From contig JALPQD010000818.1 of assembly GCA_023101885.1 (NCBI GenBank), positions 82,001-146,000 of the forward strand: a stretch of 64,000 nucleotides of DNA. Reading direction: 5' to 3'. The position numbers and the translations under genes were made by a program. Position 1 is the first letter of the stretch; each line of letters begins with the position of its first letter. The notes below the pieces were generated by a model. That model was not told where the DNA came from. It did no database searches and worked only from the letters and a program-made list of their open reading frames with translations. The stretch comes from Typhlomys cinereus. Taxonomy: Eukaryota; Chordata; Mammalia; Rodentia; Platacanthomyidae. This document shows, piece by piece, positions 42,521 to 54,964 of the stretch.

Positions 42521-43125
42521 CTAACCCTAACCCTAACATTAAACCCTAGCCCACAACCTCAAACATTAACACTAACCTAACTTCTAATCCTAACTTAAAC
42601 CCTATCCCTACACACAACCCTAACCCTAATACTAAACCTTAAAACCTAACCCAAACTCTTAACCTTGATCAAACCCCTAGTCTGAAATTCTAAACCTACA
42701 CCTAAATCCAACACTAACCATAAACCTTAAACCTAACTCCTAAACCCAAACAGGAAGCCCTAATCATAAATCTAATCTCTAATCTCTAATACTACACTGA
42801 ACACCTGACTCAAACTCCTCACCTTAGTCCTAATTTCAAACCTTAACCCTCTAACTCTAACTACAAACCTAAACCAAAACCACGAAACCAAACTCCAATC
42901 CCAAACCTATAAAGCCTAACCTAAATGTAGCCATTAAAACATAACCAAATTCTAACCCTTATCAGGTCATGACCCTTGACTCCTGACCCTGATCCCTAGC
43001 CATAAAGCTAACCTTAACCCAAACATTCTAATGCTAAACCTCTAATGCTATCTCTAACCCTCTGACCACACCCTAATCCTTTGACTCTAACCCTAATCTT
43101 AAACTCAACCTCAATCCTTTACACC
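42521..43125 (+). repeat. Degenerate interstitial telomere-like repeat
   Basis: About 600 bp built from CCCTAA-type hexamers and variants: exact at the start (CTAACCCTAACCCTAAC), then increasingly varied (CTAACCTAAC, AACCCTATCCC, CAACCCTAACCCTAATAC), with recurring exact units up to about 43095. The C-rich strand is the plus strand throughout. It starts about 90 bp after the A tail of the young L1 and ends at an LTR. Confidence 0.85.
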
Positions 43126-43554
43126 TGGTCAAAGTTGGGCATAAGTGTCAACTTGACTGTTGAGGGTTTGAGCTCTGGGCACATTTGTAGAGAATTAGTC
43201 CTTCAGTTAGGCCCAGAACAAACCTGAAGGAGATTGTCTTATTGATGGGGCAGACCCAGCCCATGGTGGGTAGAACTAGGCCCTGAACGAGTGAATACAA
43301 TACAGAGAAGTGGTTGAGGAAGTTGGCATCCTTGTGTATACTTAGCCAGACATGCTGGTCTGACAAGTAAGGATTGTTCCTCTCTCAGCCATTATGTGGT
43401 GACAGTGTGGTCAGTTCCCTTGGCCCTGGTGTTGGTGTGTGCTCTCTCATCAGGCTGGACAGACTGCAACCAGACTATCATAGGAAAATAACCCCTTATT
43501 CCCTTAAGCCATCTGATGCTCATTTATCAACAACCCTGCAGATGAACTGCAACA
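43126..43554 (+). mobile_element. Family A LTR abutting the telomere-like repeat
   Basis: It follows the 25707 copy from about TGGTCAAAGTTGGGC to GATGAACTGCAACA and has the AATAACCCC signal near the end. The neighbouring 5-mers (ACACC and GTGTA) do not match, so no duplication is confirmed. Confidence 0.75.
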
Positions 43555-43945
43555 GTGTATATATGTGTTTGTGTGTTTGTTGGGGGAGTGTGCATGCAAC
43601 GTGTGTGAGTATGAACATAGATAGTGTGCATATGTGACTGTGTGCTTGAATGTGTGTATGTGTATGCAACTTTATGTGTTTGAGTGTATATGTGAGCGTA
43701 TCTGTATGTGTGACTGTGAGTATATTAGCATTTTAGTGTATATTTGTAGCAGCAAATGTGATTGTGCATATGTGCATGTCCTTTTAAGTTAACATGTGTG
43801 AGCCATTTATGTTTACATGTATATGAGTGTGTATGTGTGGCCTGGACCTGTGTGCAGTGTGTAGGTGAATGAGTGTGTGTGTGAGTCTGTGTGGGTGAGT
43901 GAGTGCGTGCGTGTACCATGAGTGTGTGACTGTGTGTGTCTACTG
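43555..43945 (+). repeat. Degenerate (TG)n-rich tract
   Basis: About 390 bp of imperfect TGTG/TGAG/TATG repeats (for example GTGTGTATGTGTATGC), probably an aged microsatellite. It begins directly at the LTR end. Confidence 0.8.
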
Positions 43946-45730
43946 TCACCAGCTAGGCGGCCTCAGTGTCACTGTCCCCGACGCAGCTCTGTTCCTTTCG
44001 TCCACCGCCACCGTCTCGAGTGTCTGTGTCCTGCACCACTTGGCATCTTGATGCCGGTGTTTTCAGCATCCACACAGGCGACCCTTCCAGCAAGCTCCTT
44101 AGCTGTCTTTCCCATAACCCTATCCTCCCCCCTGCCTCAGCCTCTTGCTATCTTTGCTGCTGGGGACACACCCCACGGTGTGCCACTGTGACCCACCCCT
44201 GCTGTGTCCGCGGCTCCACGCTCCGCACTCTCGGGCCACCAGCTTCTGTCTCCCCTCCAGCTAACTGTGGCATCTTCACCACCGCTTGGTTCCACGATGT
44301 TCTGATTCTAACATCAAGCTACTCTGCCTCCGTCTCTCTCCGCCTTATCCAACTGAAAAGCACAGCCAGAGCCTCTCCCTGGCAGATCCGGGCCCTGGGG
44401 TCCTTCCTGCCACCACCAATCATGACCACAGATCAAAACCGACCAGCGCGCTCTGTCTTGCACACGTTCTGCCTCCGTGAGCTCAGTTCTGTCAGCCTCA
44501 CTGTCCTTCCGCCTCTCTGCCATGATGCTTTATCTGTGCAGTTAAGTCCTTGGACTAAAGCCTACTGCAGATTCCTGCCTGCCTCTCAAGGGGACCCCAT
44601 GCTCCACACAGCCTTCCTCATTTCCAATCCCCTCGCACCACAGCATCTCCCCTTGTCAGACTCCCAAATTCCCAGGACCTTCTCCTTCATCCCCAGCTTC
44701 TGACTTTTCTGCTCCCTCCATTTCCCCAGGTCCACCATCTCTCCTTCAGATACTACCTTCCTATCTATTACCAGGAATAAGGTAGTTCTGCACCCAGGTA
44801 ATGCCATTGTCCCATCCCCTCCTGTCAGCTCAAGAACATCTGCTCGGTACCCAGTAACGTGCCTCTAGCGCAATAAAGAGAGCAGCTGCTCTATACTGGG
44901 TAACTCTGGTCAGCCTATGAAGCAGGTATCATTTCTCTCACAGTATCAAGTTTAAACCCCAAAGGCCTTTTCTTCTTCTGTCCATCTGATTTCTCTGCCT
45001 GCCTCTGTTGGAAAATGTGCAAAGAGTTAGCGACCCTGACTCCATTTGCATCGCTCCGTCGACATGTCCCCCTCACAGTTGCCCATACTCTACACACGGT
45101 TAAATCTATGCACGACTCTACCCAGTCATGGAGAACCTCATAGTCAATTATCCCTTGGCCTTTCAGGGTGATAAACTCTTGCTTTCTGCCACACTGGACC
45201 CTCCTCGTCGGTCAGCCTCCTTCGCCAGCCTCTTAAAGTTGGGAGGACTTGCGGCTCAATCTTGACTTCTTCATCCGACCAGCCGCCACTTCTGTGGATT
45301 TGAACAGACACTGATGTGGAGCTCCAAGGTTGTCTCTAGCTGGAACCTCCTAGGGACTGACTGTCTGATCTCCCTATCATCTGAGAAGACGATGCTGCTG
45401 TTTGGGGCCGAGGAGGCACCTCGAGTTCAACGCGATCAAATGGAACACTGATCCCAGGTGTGGCCGCTTCAGGACGGCAAACCAATAACCTCCGAAGCAC
45501 GAGAATGACCATACTGAGATCTCAGACATGTAACAGGAAGAAACAAGTGTTGTCAGACACAGAAGCTGAAATGCTCCACATTAGTAGTTCAGAGTCCAGC
45601 CCCTGCCGAAATCAGTTTTGTTGGTTTCAGAAAACAAAACTAAAGCCCACAAAGCTACCAATACCATCATTAGGTATTGAAAGACTTTAAAATGAGTATT
45701 CAAACAAATGCTTAAAGAGATATCCTTACA
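43946..45730. other. GC-richer unassigned block with a long non-gene open frame
   Basis: A block of pyrimidine-biased DNA with a 245-codon plus-strand open frame (43966-44703). It is rich in Ser, Pro, Leu and Cys, lacks any domain I recognise and overlaps other open frames. I treat it as compositional. A small gene or old repeat cannot be excluded. Confidence 0.4.
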
Positions 45731-45734
45731 ATAC

Positions 45735-46055
45735 TGCAAAGTAAACAGAAACCCAAATGTCTACTAATAGCTGGGAGAATTAAACATAACGTAGTACAGT
45801 TCATGCAATGAAATATTTATCATTTGGCCATAAAAAGGAGTAAAGTTTCTGATATATGCTACACCTTGAGGACCTCTGTGCTAAGTGAAAGAAGCCAGGC
45901 AACAAACACGCCACACCTCCTCGTAAATGATTCCATTTCTGTGAAGTATGCAGACGATATAAAGCTATGGAAACAAAATGAAATGGATTAGTGGTCGTCA
46001 GAGGCTTTGGAAAGGAGGGACTGGCCCATGATGAGACTGAGAAATATTTAAGAAC
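45735..46055 (+). mobile_element. Ancient L1 (L1M-type) 3' end
   Basis: ACCCAAATGTCTACTAATAG, CATTTGGCCATAAAAAGGAG, GCTAAGTGAAAGAAGCCAGG and TTAGTGGTCGTCAGAGGC are the well-known order of old mammalian L1 ORF2/3' UTR sequence. Confidence 0.8.
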
Positions 46056-46059
46056 TGTG

Positions 46060-46400
46060 CGGCTTGTTTAGATACGGAACCCATGAGAACATTTGAGTTG
46101 AAGGTTCACGAGCTTAGACAGCAAAGCTTCGTAGAAGGATGCTGTATCCTTGGGAAAATACGTTTCAAGGGGAGATTGCAAGCCTTCCCTCCTTTCTCCC
46201 TGCCCATCCTGGACACCCCAGGAGAACAACTTTGTCTACCACAGGCTTCCACCAGGATATATCCCTACAGTTACACAAGCCAAAGGCTCAGAGCCCGGCT
46301 AACCCTTGGAAACAATGACTTGAAATGAACCTTTCTTTTCCTGAAGCTGCCTTGCCTTGACTGTTTGTTTACAGCAACGGAAATCTGACTACCTCAAAGT
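46060..46400 (+). repeat. Probable MaLR-type LTR, diverged
   Basis: The right end GTTTACAGCAACGGAAATCTG matches the conserved end of MaLR LTRs, and the preceding sequence has suitable length and composition. The left boundary is uncertain. Confidence 0.45.
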
Positions 46401-47329
46401 AAACCTAAGGTTGACAGTTGTAACCTCTTTGTTAAAGTACTAGAGGCCATGGACACTGTATACTTCTCAAAAGGGCTAATTTAAGTTATGCATCTCTGTA
46501 ATAATTACTTTGGAAAGAATCTGTTGACTCCAGTCTCTAATATTCTGAACTGATTCTGCAAGTCAGTTGTATTTCCCAGAATCACTCCAGAACTTTAAGG
46601 GCTTCCTATCTCTGTCCTTATTGCAAATTATCTTCATGTTGTGGTAAATTCACAATTTAAAGGAACAAGCGACTTTATTCTTGCTTAGGATTCTGGCTAT
46701 ATGAGTCATAGTCCAGCTTGGCAGGAGAGTTCACACCAACACCAGAAGCTGAGAGAACTGACCACGCCCTCTCCACAGGACGGCTGCAAGAGAGGCAGCA
46801 AACCTCCTCACTTGCCAGACTGGAAATCTGTCGAAGTAGGCTGAACCCGCCCCCTCCGCCTCGTCCCCCTGCCCAGGGAAGGATCCTACTTTTGATAAAC
46901 GGGTTCTTTCCCTCATCGATACACAAGCTTCCGTGGGCTGGTTCGGGGCTTGCCTTAACTACTGATTTCCTCACAAATATGCTAAACATTCAGCCCTCAA
47001 CTGTCGGGTTGGTATCTGCGGTTAACGGTCACAGCTGTTACACAACTCCCCCATAGCCAGGGCCGGCTGGCTCTTCCTGGGGTTCCCACAGTGCACCCCT
47101 AATCATCCCCATCATACTGCTGCTTCCCTGGGATCGAAGCACACGTGGTGTCCAGTCAGGTCTGTCACTCGCCTACCTGGACCCCTGAGATGGCCTCTCC
47201 TCTTCCTCACAGTAAGAGCCAAAGTTTTGACCATGGCCCCAAGATTCTGTGTGATCCAGTTTCTGGGACCCACACTAACTCCTCCCTTCTTCAATTGCTT
47301 TTCCTCCTTCCTCCAAAGCAAGCCACAGC

Positions 47330-47708
47330 TGCTTCTCCATTGGTCAGAAATGCAAGACACACCCCCGACTACCCTTGGATGACTTTTGTCTTGAAAGCCA
47401 CTCAGCTAATTCCTGCACCTCATCCAAATCTTGCTCAGATCTCACCTTGGCAAGAGGATGATTTTTGACCAACTGATCAGACATAACACTGATCCTGATT
47501 CCTCTTTGCCTGTTTCCAAGTTAATGTTTTCTTCTTGCTCTCATTTCTTCTAATATATAATTGCAAACAGAACTTCTCTTTGTTTGGGGTATGAACTTCA
47601 TGAATAGTCATTTCTTTATCTCTCTTTATTTTGTACCTGATATATCCAAGGTGTTCAAAACAGTACCTCACATATATGAGATATTCATTAATATGTATTG
47701 AATAGAAC
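47330..47708 (+). mobile_element. Ancient L2 LINE 3' end
   Basis: TTGCTCAGATCTCACCTTGGC near the left, and the end GTTCAAAACAGTACCTCACA ... ATTAATATGTATTGAATAG, reproduce the 3' end of mammalian L2, where CAGTGCCTGGCACATAG precedes a TTTGTTGAATGA-type terminus. It is diverged as expected for its age. Confidence 0.65.
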
Positions 47709-47774
47709 ATCAAAATATTAAAAATGAACCATAGATATCACAAAATTGATAATAGTGATTGATGATGTAAAATC

Positions 47775-47827
47775 TTTTAAACTTTTTAAATTTATTCATT
47801 TGTTTATTATTTTGCATGAGTGTGTGT

Positions 47828-47877
<50 letters not shown>

Positions 47878-48126
47878 CAGAGGGCACTGTGTGTTTTCTT
47901 GGAGGACCAAGGGTGACTTTGAAAATCATCCTGGATTGTTTCCTGGATTGCTTGCTTCTACCTCCTTTTTGCTTTGCTCTGGGATTTCCCAGACTGTGCC
48001 TACAAGGGCAGGAAGTGCAGGCTGCCAGTTTAAACTTGGCATTTTTATGTGGGACCTGCCATCCAAACCCAAGACCTTCTGCTTGCAAGGCAGAGTCTTA
48101 ATCCCTGAGCCATCTCTCCAGTCCCA
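47775..48126 (-). mobile_element. Older B2-superfamily SINE with long (GT)n
   Basis: Read backwards: tail TTTATTCATTTGTTTATT, (GT)n of about 50 bp (47820-47875), TATCAGAGGGCACTGTG, body of the older subfamily and head ending GAGCCATCTCTCCAGTCCC. Open frames on both strands here are SINE translations. Confidence 0.85.
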
Positions 48127-48479
48127 ATTGCACATTCATGCAACAAAATACAGGACCCAAGCGATTTAGAGGAAGCAGGGCTTCACCGGCTCACAGTTCC
48201 ATTCCATCCTGACCAGAGAGCTGGCAGCAGTAGGAGTCTGAAGGAGCAGAGGACCAGGCTATGCCTGCCTGTCTGTGCTTAGCCAGCCCTCTGTCTTTGC
48301 CCACTTCCACAATGGAAGAGCTAAGCTAGGCACAGAAAGACAAAATACTACACGAGCTCATGTTAGGCGTGCATACTCACAGAGGCAAAGTCTAGCAATG
48401 GTGTGCAGGCTTCAAGTAGGGTTAGTGGGAAGCAGATAGGCAAATGGCCAGATAAAATTCAAAGGATGTGAAAGTTCAG

Positions 48480-48727
48480 ATACACAAGAGGAATGAAAGT
48501 CTTGTATATATGTGCATCTCTCTGTGTCTCTCTGTCTGTTTCTTTCTCTCTCTCTCTTTCTGTATGTATGTGTAATTGAGGACACCTGAAAGTGTGTGCT
48601 TGTGGAGGCCCCAGAGTGAAACTGGGGATCCTCCTGGGTTGCTTCACCTTCTTATGTCTTTGCTCTGAGGCTTCCCACTTGCTTGTAAAGTCAAAGGCTT
48701 TAGTCCCTGAGCCATTTCCCAACCCAG
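48480..48727 (-). repeat. Older B2-superfamily SINE, worn
   Basis: TC/TG-rich tail side, GGAGGCCCCAGAGTGAAACTG body and head ending CCTGAGCCATTTCCCAACCC in reverse orientation. It is shorter than other copies because of an internal loss. Confidence 0.7.
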
Positions 48728-48865
48728 AGGAAGAGTCTTAAAGATCTATTATGTAGTATGGGTAGGATAGTTAATACTAATATGGATTCAAAACTTGGGG
48801 AAAGAGCAGATTTTACACGTTCTCACCATAAAAAATAAGTGTGTGAAATGTTTGTTTGTTTACTT

Positions 48866-48988
48866 GCTTCCAGTTGGGAGCCTCACTATGTTTCTCGGCT
48901 GATCTAAAGCCCGAGGACTCCATTCACCTCCTACCTCAGCCTCGGAGTATCTGGAAGTACAGCATGATTCACCAGGCTTGGCTCACAA
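48866..48988 (-). repeat. B1-type SINE, diverged
   Basis: GAGCCTCACTATGTTTCTCGG, CTACCTCAGCCTCGGAGTATC and GATTCACCAGGCTTGGC form the reverse B1 pattern. Confidence 0.65.
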
Positions 48989-49367
48989 CAGACATTAATC
49001 TTGACTTATTCATTCCACAGTGTGAGCATCTCTGAAAACGTGTTATACCCCTTGCATTTACAATGATCACTTGTTAACGCAAACTAAGATCTTAAAAATA
49101 AATATGTTTTAGAAGGACTTCACCTTCATGTGGACATTTTGATTCTGTTTATGATGAGGAATGATTTGGTGTTACGCAATGCAATGCTTGTCAATTCTGA
49201 GCTCTCTGGAGAAAACATTTGCTGCATTTTTAGTATGGCTTAAGTTTTTCCAAAATTTAAGAGCAAAACGAAACAAAATAAAATTGGTTTTTATAGTTAA
49301 AAAAAAAAGTCTTTGCTCTCCCGCAAAAAGAACAAAAATAAAATTGCCATGACTTACAAAACACATA

Positions 49368-49368
<1 letters not shown>

Positions 49369-49416
<48 letters not shown>
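49369..49416 (+). repeat. (AC)n microsatellite
   Basis: An AC tract of about 48 bp interrupted once by CCAC at its left part, not clearly attached to a SINE. Confidence 0.9.
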
Positions 49417-49417
<1 letters not shown>

Positions 49418-50353
49418 TCAAAAACAGAATTCCCATAGCATTCTATTTCTTGATGTCATATAATGCGAAGCAGTTTCTCAACTGCCTCATCCATCTCTTA
49501 TTGCCGAAGGAAGCACCCACTGGAATTACCAAGACAGTTAACTCCAGACAGTAACGCCCCTGTAACTCAGTCCCAAATGGGTCCAGTTGGAAGTTACCCC
49601 AGAGTCCACCAGGTGGCGCGCTTGCCTGGTGTCCTTCCTAACAAGGTCTCCTAAGTGTCCCCTGGAAAAGCCTTTGTGGCGTTTCCCAGGTATTTCCTTC
49701 TACTTGTGCATCTGGCATTCAAGTTTAAGTTCAGCATTCCCTCTCCCCAGCTCCCCTGAGGCCCCCCTCTAAGCAATATCTCCGGATCTTAGAGCCCTCC
49801 TCTCCCTAGGCGGCATTACCCTCGTATTTATTTTGGAAAATAAAACTCTTATGTGTGCACTCATTTCCTTTTCTAACATTTCACGGCAAAAACAAAGGTT
49901 GCATTGCCAAGAGTTATAAAATTAGAGAGGAAATGAAAATCTGTTATTTTCATAACAAGGTCTTTTAACTTAGCCAAAGAATTTTGAGTTCCAAAACAAC
50001 TCGCGTCTCCAAATGGTAGCGTTTTCATGATTTGCTGCTTTTATATCCTTGTAGACTCCAGCTTTGCCAGATTTTGAACACGGCCCACCATCAGCTATGC
50101 TGGGAAATAATACTAGATTACCTTTTCCGTACTGTGATTAGATTGATGCTCAATACACTTGATGTCGTGGGCTCATAATGTTCTGGTCACAAAGATAAAT
50201 AAATTACCTTCACTGTTCCAGTGCAGAACTGGTTCAACCTTGTAGCAAGCAGAAATCAAGGAATGTAGGGATATGTGACATAAAATGTGATCGTTTCCCT
50301 TTGTTTTCCATTCCATTTGTCTTACTTCTTATTATTTAAAAAACACTCTTTCA

Positions 50354-50910
50354 TGTTCTGGATTGAATGTGTAATCTCCCCAATAGGTTCATGTGTTTCA
50401 ACACTGTTCCCAGCTGGGGGCGCTGTTGAAGAACTTTCAGGAAGTGGAGCCTCGCTGGAGGAAGTTCCTCAGGAAGTGGGGGGAACTACAAGGACTTGAA
50501 GTTTTATAGGCCAGCCCTCACTTCCTGTTCTCTTGCTCTGCTTTGGAGTGTGGATACAATATTCCCCCCTCTTGCTCCTGAGGACATACCTTCTCACACC
50601 TGTGGCCTTTGCTCCTATTTGGATTGTGAATCCATAAATCTTTCTCCCTTACATTGCTTTGGCTAGAGTATTTTTTTTTAATTTTTTCTAAGTTTTACAA
50701 ACATATTGAGTATTCCTTCCCCCCTCCCTTTTCCCTCTTCCCTTCCTGCCTCTCCTCCCTTCATCAACCCATCCCTCTCCCTTCCTCCTGCTTGTCTATT
50801 TCTAGGGGCCCCAGGATTCCCTCTGGATTGTCTGCTCTAATGGGGGTTCAGGCCTCTGTAGCGTGGTTAGAATATTTTACTACAGCAACAGAAGAGTGAA
50901 ATACTATATG
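50354..50910 (+). mobile_element. MaLR-type LTR split by a short L1 insertion
   Basis: It starts TGTTCTGGATTGAATGTG and continues with CCCAGCTGGGGGCGCTGTTG, GGAGCCTCGCTGGAGGAAG and TTTATAGGCCAGCCCTCACT. It ends TTTTACTACAGCAACAGAAG, the full layout of a MaLR LTR. An L1 3' end lies at about 50672-50862, between GGCTAGAGTATTTT and GGTTAGAATATTTT, a worn duplication. Confidence 0.8.
50672..50862 (-). mobile_element. Short L1 3' UTR insertion
   Basis: T-run, ACAAACATATTGAGTATTCC, pyrimidine-rich stretch and GGTTCAGGCCTCTGTAG. It is homologous to 29390-29575 and, like that copy, is inserted on the minus strand. Confidence 0.7.
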
Positions 50911-51059
50911 TTTCTATGACTAGTCTACGCATAGATTTAGAGCCATTTAGATAAGATTTGATTTTACTAACTAGAATGTTACCAGTGCTATGAAAGAACT
51001 ATCCCGCTAGTATTTTTATGGTGGAATATTGCAGATATACTCATTTTCTTTCATGACTG

Positions 51060-51450
51060 AAGGTATTTACTGAAGTTTGGATATCATTAACCCTTAACTT
51101 TCTTCAGTGGTCCATTGCACTGGAAAGTTCTGTCTCCAAGGTGGCACTAATGAATAAAACTGTGGACCTTTCAGAAGTAGGGTCAAGTAGGTGTTGGTGT
51201 CACTTAGGTATTCTCTTCCCCCCCCCTCTCTCTTCCAGTTTAAAATGTGTCTATTTACTCCTATGCATGACACATGGTTCTGTCATCTTGTGCAAACATC
51301 TGACACCCTTCCTAGGGGCTAAAGCAGTTGGATTGTCTAGTCTTGAACACTGATCTTCTAAAAACTGTGAGTGAAACCATGAAACTTCTCTTTCTTTAAA
51401 AGTAGTCTGCATCAGGTACTTACTGTAGTGGCAGAAAACTGACTATTCCC
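51060..51450 (+). repeat. Probable MaLR-type LTR, diverged
   Basis: CTCTTTCTTTAAAAGTAGTC, CATCAGGTACTTACTG and GTGGCAGAAAACTGACTA at the right end correspond to the poly(A)-signal end of old MaLR LTRs. The left part is eroded. Confidence 0.5.
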
Positions 51451-51774
51451 ACAGAGGATGTCAGAAACCACCCAAAGAAAAACCCTATTACCTACTATAG
51501 TCTTCCTATACTGAACCTACATAGTTAGAACAACACTGAACTTATAAATTAGGCACAGCTGAGAGATTGACAACAAAATAATTATAACAATATACTACAC
51601 TAAAATTGTTTTAAGTTTATGATATATATATACATACATATATATAAAACAGTTAATGAAAAGTATGGAAAGTATAACTACAAGGAGGAGGACTATTGTT
51701 ATTCTATGGTAATTACCATGTTTCTGGCCTCCAAGTGCTCAATAGGGTTATTCCACCCTGATTCGTGACAATCC

Positions 51775-51955
51775 CCTAAGAGAACTGCTACTCAGTATTT
51801 TATTCAAAGACGGAAAAGCTGACCTGACCATGGGGTCCTGGAGGTCACAGAGCCAGTGACAATTGGCAGAGACATGAACTCAGGCAGGCTGGTTCCCTGG
51901 CCTTAAGCACCAGGCCAGACTCCTGCAGACCCAGGATGAGGTGAGGCATGAAAGC
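51775..51955 (+). repeat. MIR SINE
   Basis: TCAAAGACGGAAAAGCTGAC, GGTCACAGAGCCAGTGAC and ATGAACTCAGGCAGGC follow the ancient MIR core and tail order. Confidence 0.6.
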
Positions 51956-52194
51956 AGCTTAACACAAAGCCATAAACTTACCTAAAACACTATGACTTTT
52001 TTCGAGATTTTTTTTTTTTTTTTTGGTGACTCAACTACAAGGTCTTTGAAAGTAAACTTCATAGATTACAATGTCCTGTGTAAAGGTCAGGCAGACCCCA
52101 CTGTAAGCTGCTTAACCATTTCCCTAGAAACACGTGACTGGATTTCCTGGTTTACTATTTTGAACAAGGCCACAATACAGTAATTTAAAAACGT

Positions 52195-52380
52195 GAACAT
52201 CTATATTCCTGAAAGTGCATCCTAGAAGTGAGACTGCTTATACAAGCATTCAAATATTTGATAGATAATGCCAAATCATCCTGAAGAAACGTCATTATCT
52301 ATTGATATTCTCCAAACAGGACGTGCTCTGTTTTCGCTGACTCTTACCCACAGTTTTTCTTTTGATAACTGGTAGACATT
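52195..52380 (-). repeat. Ancient LINE (L1M/HAL1-like) fragment
   Basis: CATCCTAGAAGTGAGACTGC, ATTTGATAGATAATGCCAAA and CTGACTCTTACCCACAG correspond to the minus-strand reading of old LINE 3' sequence. Family level is uncertain. Confidence 0.45.
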
Positions 52381-52829
52381 AAACAGCAACATAATGCATC
52401 TTGCACTCGTATAGCCCTATGATTTTGAACAGTACCTCTAATATTCCTTGTCCTCTTGGGTTGACTGGTACCTTACTTTTCACCTGGTGGCTCATCACTC
52501 TATTGTTTTGCCTTTTCCTCATGGGTTGGTTGCTACACACTTCACCCACGTGCGTTGTGTCCACTGAACATGCCCTAACTCCTGCCCGTATCTAGATCCC
52601 AAAATGAAACTGTGATTATACACTCAGAACAAACTTCCGTGTAGGTCTGAGGCAGAACACAGGACATCAACTGCATCCCTCTGAGCAAACTCAACCACAG
52701 ACAAAACGAAGTGTATCTGAGCTCGTGGTCTGCCCATAGCAAGTCATTTTCCTTTGTACCGTTGTCTTAAAGATCTAACATGGGAAAAGCAAGTCAGACA
52801 GTGGCCAACCTCACCCAGAGGAGCCTGCG

Positions 52830-53045
52830 CAGTCAGGCTGGTTTGAGTGTGTACCTGAGGGTCTAATTACGTAGCTGGGGAGCTTGGGACAAGCCTTTTA
52901 CCTGTTCCTAAGCCTCTGGTCTCCATGACGACTCAGCAAATCTGAACGCTCACTAGCAAGAACTGAGAACAAACGTCTGTGATCACTAGTTATTCTGGCC
53001 ACATAATGGGTATGTAATTGATAATACTGCTACTGGTATTTGTTA
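52830..53045 (+). repeat. Probable MIR SINE
   Basis: GTCTAATTACGTAGCTGGGG, GGGACAAGCCTTTTACCTG and CCTAAGCCTCTGGTCTCC resemble the MIR stretch that reads GTGACCTTGGGCAAGT ... CCTCAGTTTCC. Confidence 0.45.
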
Positions 53046-53624
53046 CTGTTACTATGAATGGTAGTGTCAATCATGTCCGTGATGATTAAGGACAACCCAA
53101 GTCGTGCCTCTGCAACTGTAACTGGTGTGACTGGCTTTGCTGACGTAGGCAGGGATAAAACTAGGTGACACTGTTAAAATTCACGTCTGTCCCCATCTAT
53201 GCAACCAGTGATCAGCCAGTCTTCCCTTCCTGCCCTCTTCTTCTTTTTGATGCTCAGACCACTGTTGGGGCCCCTCGGCTGGGTGACAAGTGTCAGACCA
53301 ACTCAATCATACCCTGCAGTGCTAAGCCTCTTGCAAGACACGTGGCCAAGCTCCTGGCGACAGCGGTGGTCCTTCCTTCCAATGTGGAGCGAGTTGAGGT
53401 GTGGCAGGAGGTTAACTTTATGCAAGGAGTCCTGGTGGGGCCAGACTGGGATTTCCCCTCTTCAGCTACCTAGACTCCAAAGTCCCACTGTGGCTATGAA
53501 GAAGAACTCATTCCTCTTCCCCACTCTAGGTGTCTAGGTGTGCTGCCCCGACCTTGGATCTTGAGACTCCCTTTACCTACCTAAGATCTGTCCACCATTG
53601 CCACAGTCCTTTCAAAAAAAATTG

Positions 53625-53630
53625 TTGTGT

Positions 53631-53718
<88 letters not shown>

Positions 53719-53955
53719 CAGAGGGCACATGTGTCCCTGTGGAGAACCACAGGTGACTTCGGACATCGTCCTGGATTGTTTCTACCTCCTTCTTGCTTCA
53801 CTCTGGGATTTCCCAGGTTCTGCCCACTAGGGTTGGAAATGCAGGCCATGGAAGTTTCTGCCTGGCGTTTTTACGTGGGACCTGGGATCCGAACTTAGGA
53901 TCTTCTTCTTGCAAGACAGAAGTCTTAACCCTTGAGCCATCTTTCCAGCCTCCTG
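53625..53955 (-). mobile_element. Older B2-superfamily SINE with (TTTA)n and (GT)n
   Basis: A reverse copy: (TTTA)n of about 42 bp (53631-53672), (GT)n of about 41 bp (53673-53714), TATCAGAGGGCACATGTG, body, B-box complement GGATCCGAACTTAGGATC, and head ending GAGCCATCTTTCCAGCC. The tail AATAAA repeats have expanded into a microsatellite. Confidence 0.88.
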
Positions 53956-54089
53956 TGTCTTTTTTGTGCTTCTGCAGAATATAAGTCACTGTTTCAGGAC
54001 AATTTCAGGTAACGGAACCCATCCAATGAACACATCTATGTGCCCTAACTAATAGATCAGATTCGACTACTTTTTAAACACAACAGTGA

Positions 54090-54415
54090 ACCATGAGGGA
54101 CCTGGGGGATGGCTAGTGGGCAAAATCACTTGCTGTACAAGCACGAGGACCTGAGTTCAGATCCTCAGACCCCCGTGAAAAGCTGAGCCTGGTTGCATGT
54201 GTGTCTGCAACTCCAAAGCCATAGAAGAGATAGGAGATTCTCTGGGATCTGCTGACCAGCAACCTAACTCCAGATTCCATGAGAAAGCTCTAAGGTAACA
54301 AGGCAGAAAACAACAGAAAAATATACCAAACAGCCTCTTCTTGTCTCTGCACATGTATCCAAGTACACACACATGCACACACACTCACACACACATCACA
54401 CACACAACCATGGGA
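54090..54415 (+). repeat. B3-like SINE
   Basis: GGGATGGCTAGTGGGCAAAA, GTACAAGCACGAGGACCTGAG, GAGTTCAGATCCTCAG and a CA-rich right end (54363-54405) give the tRNA-derived B3 layout. Confidence 0.75.
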
Positions 54416-54964
54416 ATCATCTGGCCTTTAAATGCTTCAGAAAGAAAGTCAAAGAGAGAAAAAGTATTTTGTTTTTAATCTCAAAATACCTTGAGATTTT
54501 AATGAGGAAGAAGCAGTTAGAAAAACAAAAGAGCGAAAAGAGAACAGAAAGAAGAAAGAATGTTCAGTATTAGCTGAAACATGACTCTATAATAGCATTA
54601 ATATCCAGTCACACAGTGGTGTTTAATAGGAGCCCCAAATGGAGATTTCAATTAGCAATATGTCTTATGCTGACGGAGCTCCCAAGTCGAGATTTAAAGA
54701 CTTGAGATATCGTTCTGAGTTAAAAATAACCAAAAATGGTAGAGAAATTTAACACAAGTAGATAGAAATAGAATGGGGAGGACAAAGGAAACTGGAATAT
54801 AGGATCTGTCTGACTTGGTATAACTTTGCAGCATATCTGAAATCAAATGCAACCTCCCAATTTTGATCTGATTTCTCTTTTCACTGGATTGGTGTGAAGA
54901 AAAATAAGCAGGTCACAGAGATAGAGAGAATGTAAAAGTGCATCCACACAGCGCTGAACACTAA

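Noticed and set aside
43966..44703. 245-codon plus-strand frame as a protein gene
   Set aside because: Low-complexity Ser/Pro/Leu/Cys composition, no domain, other frames open in the same place, no promoter or splice evidence.
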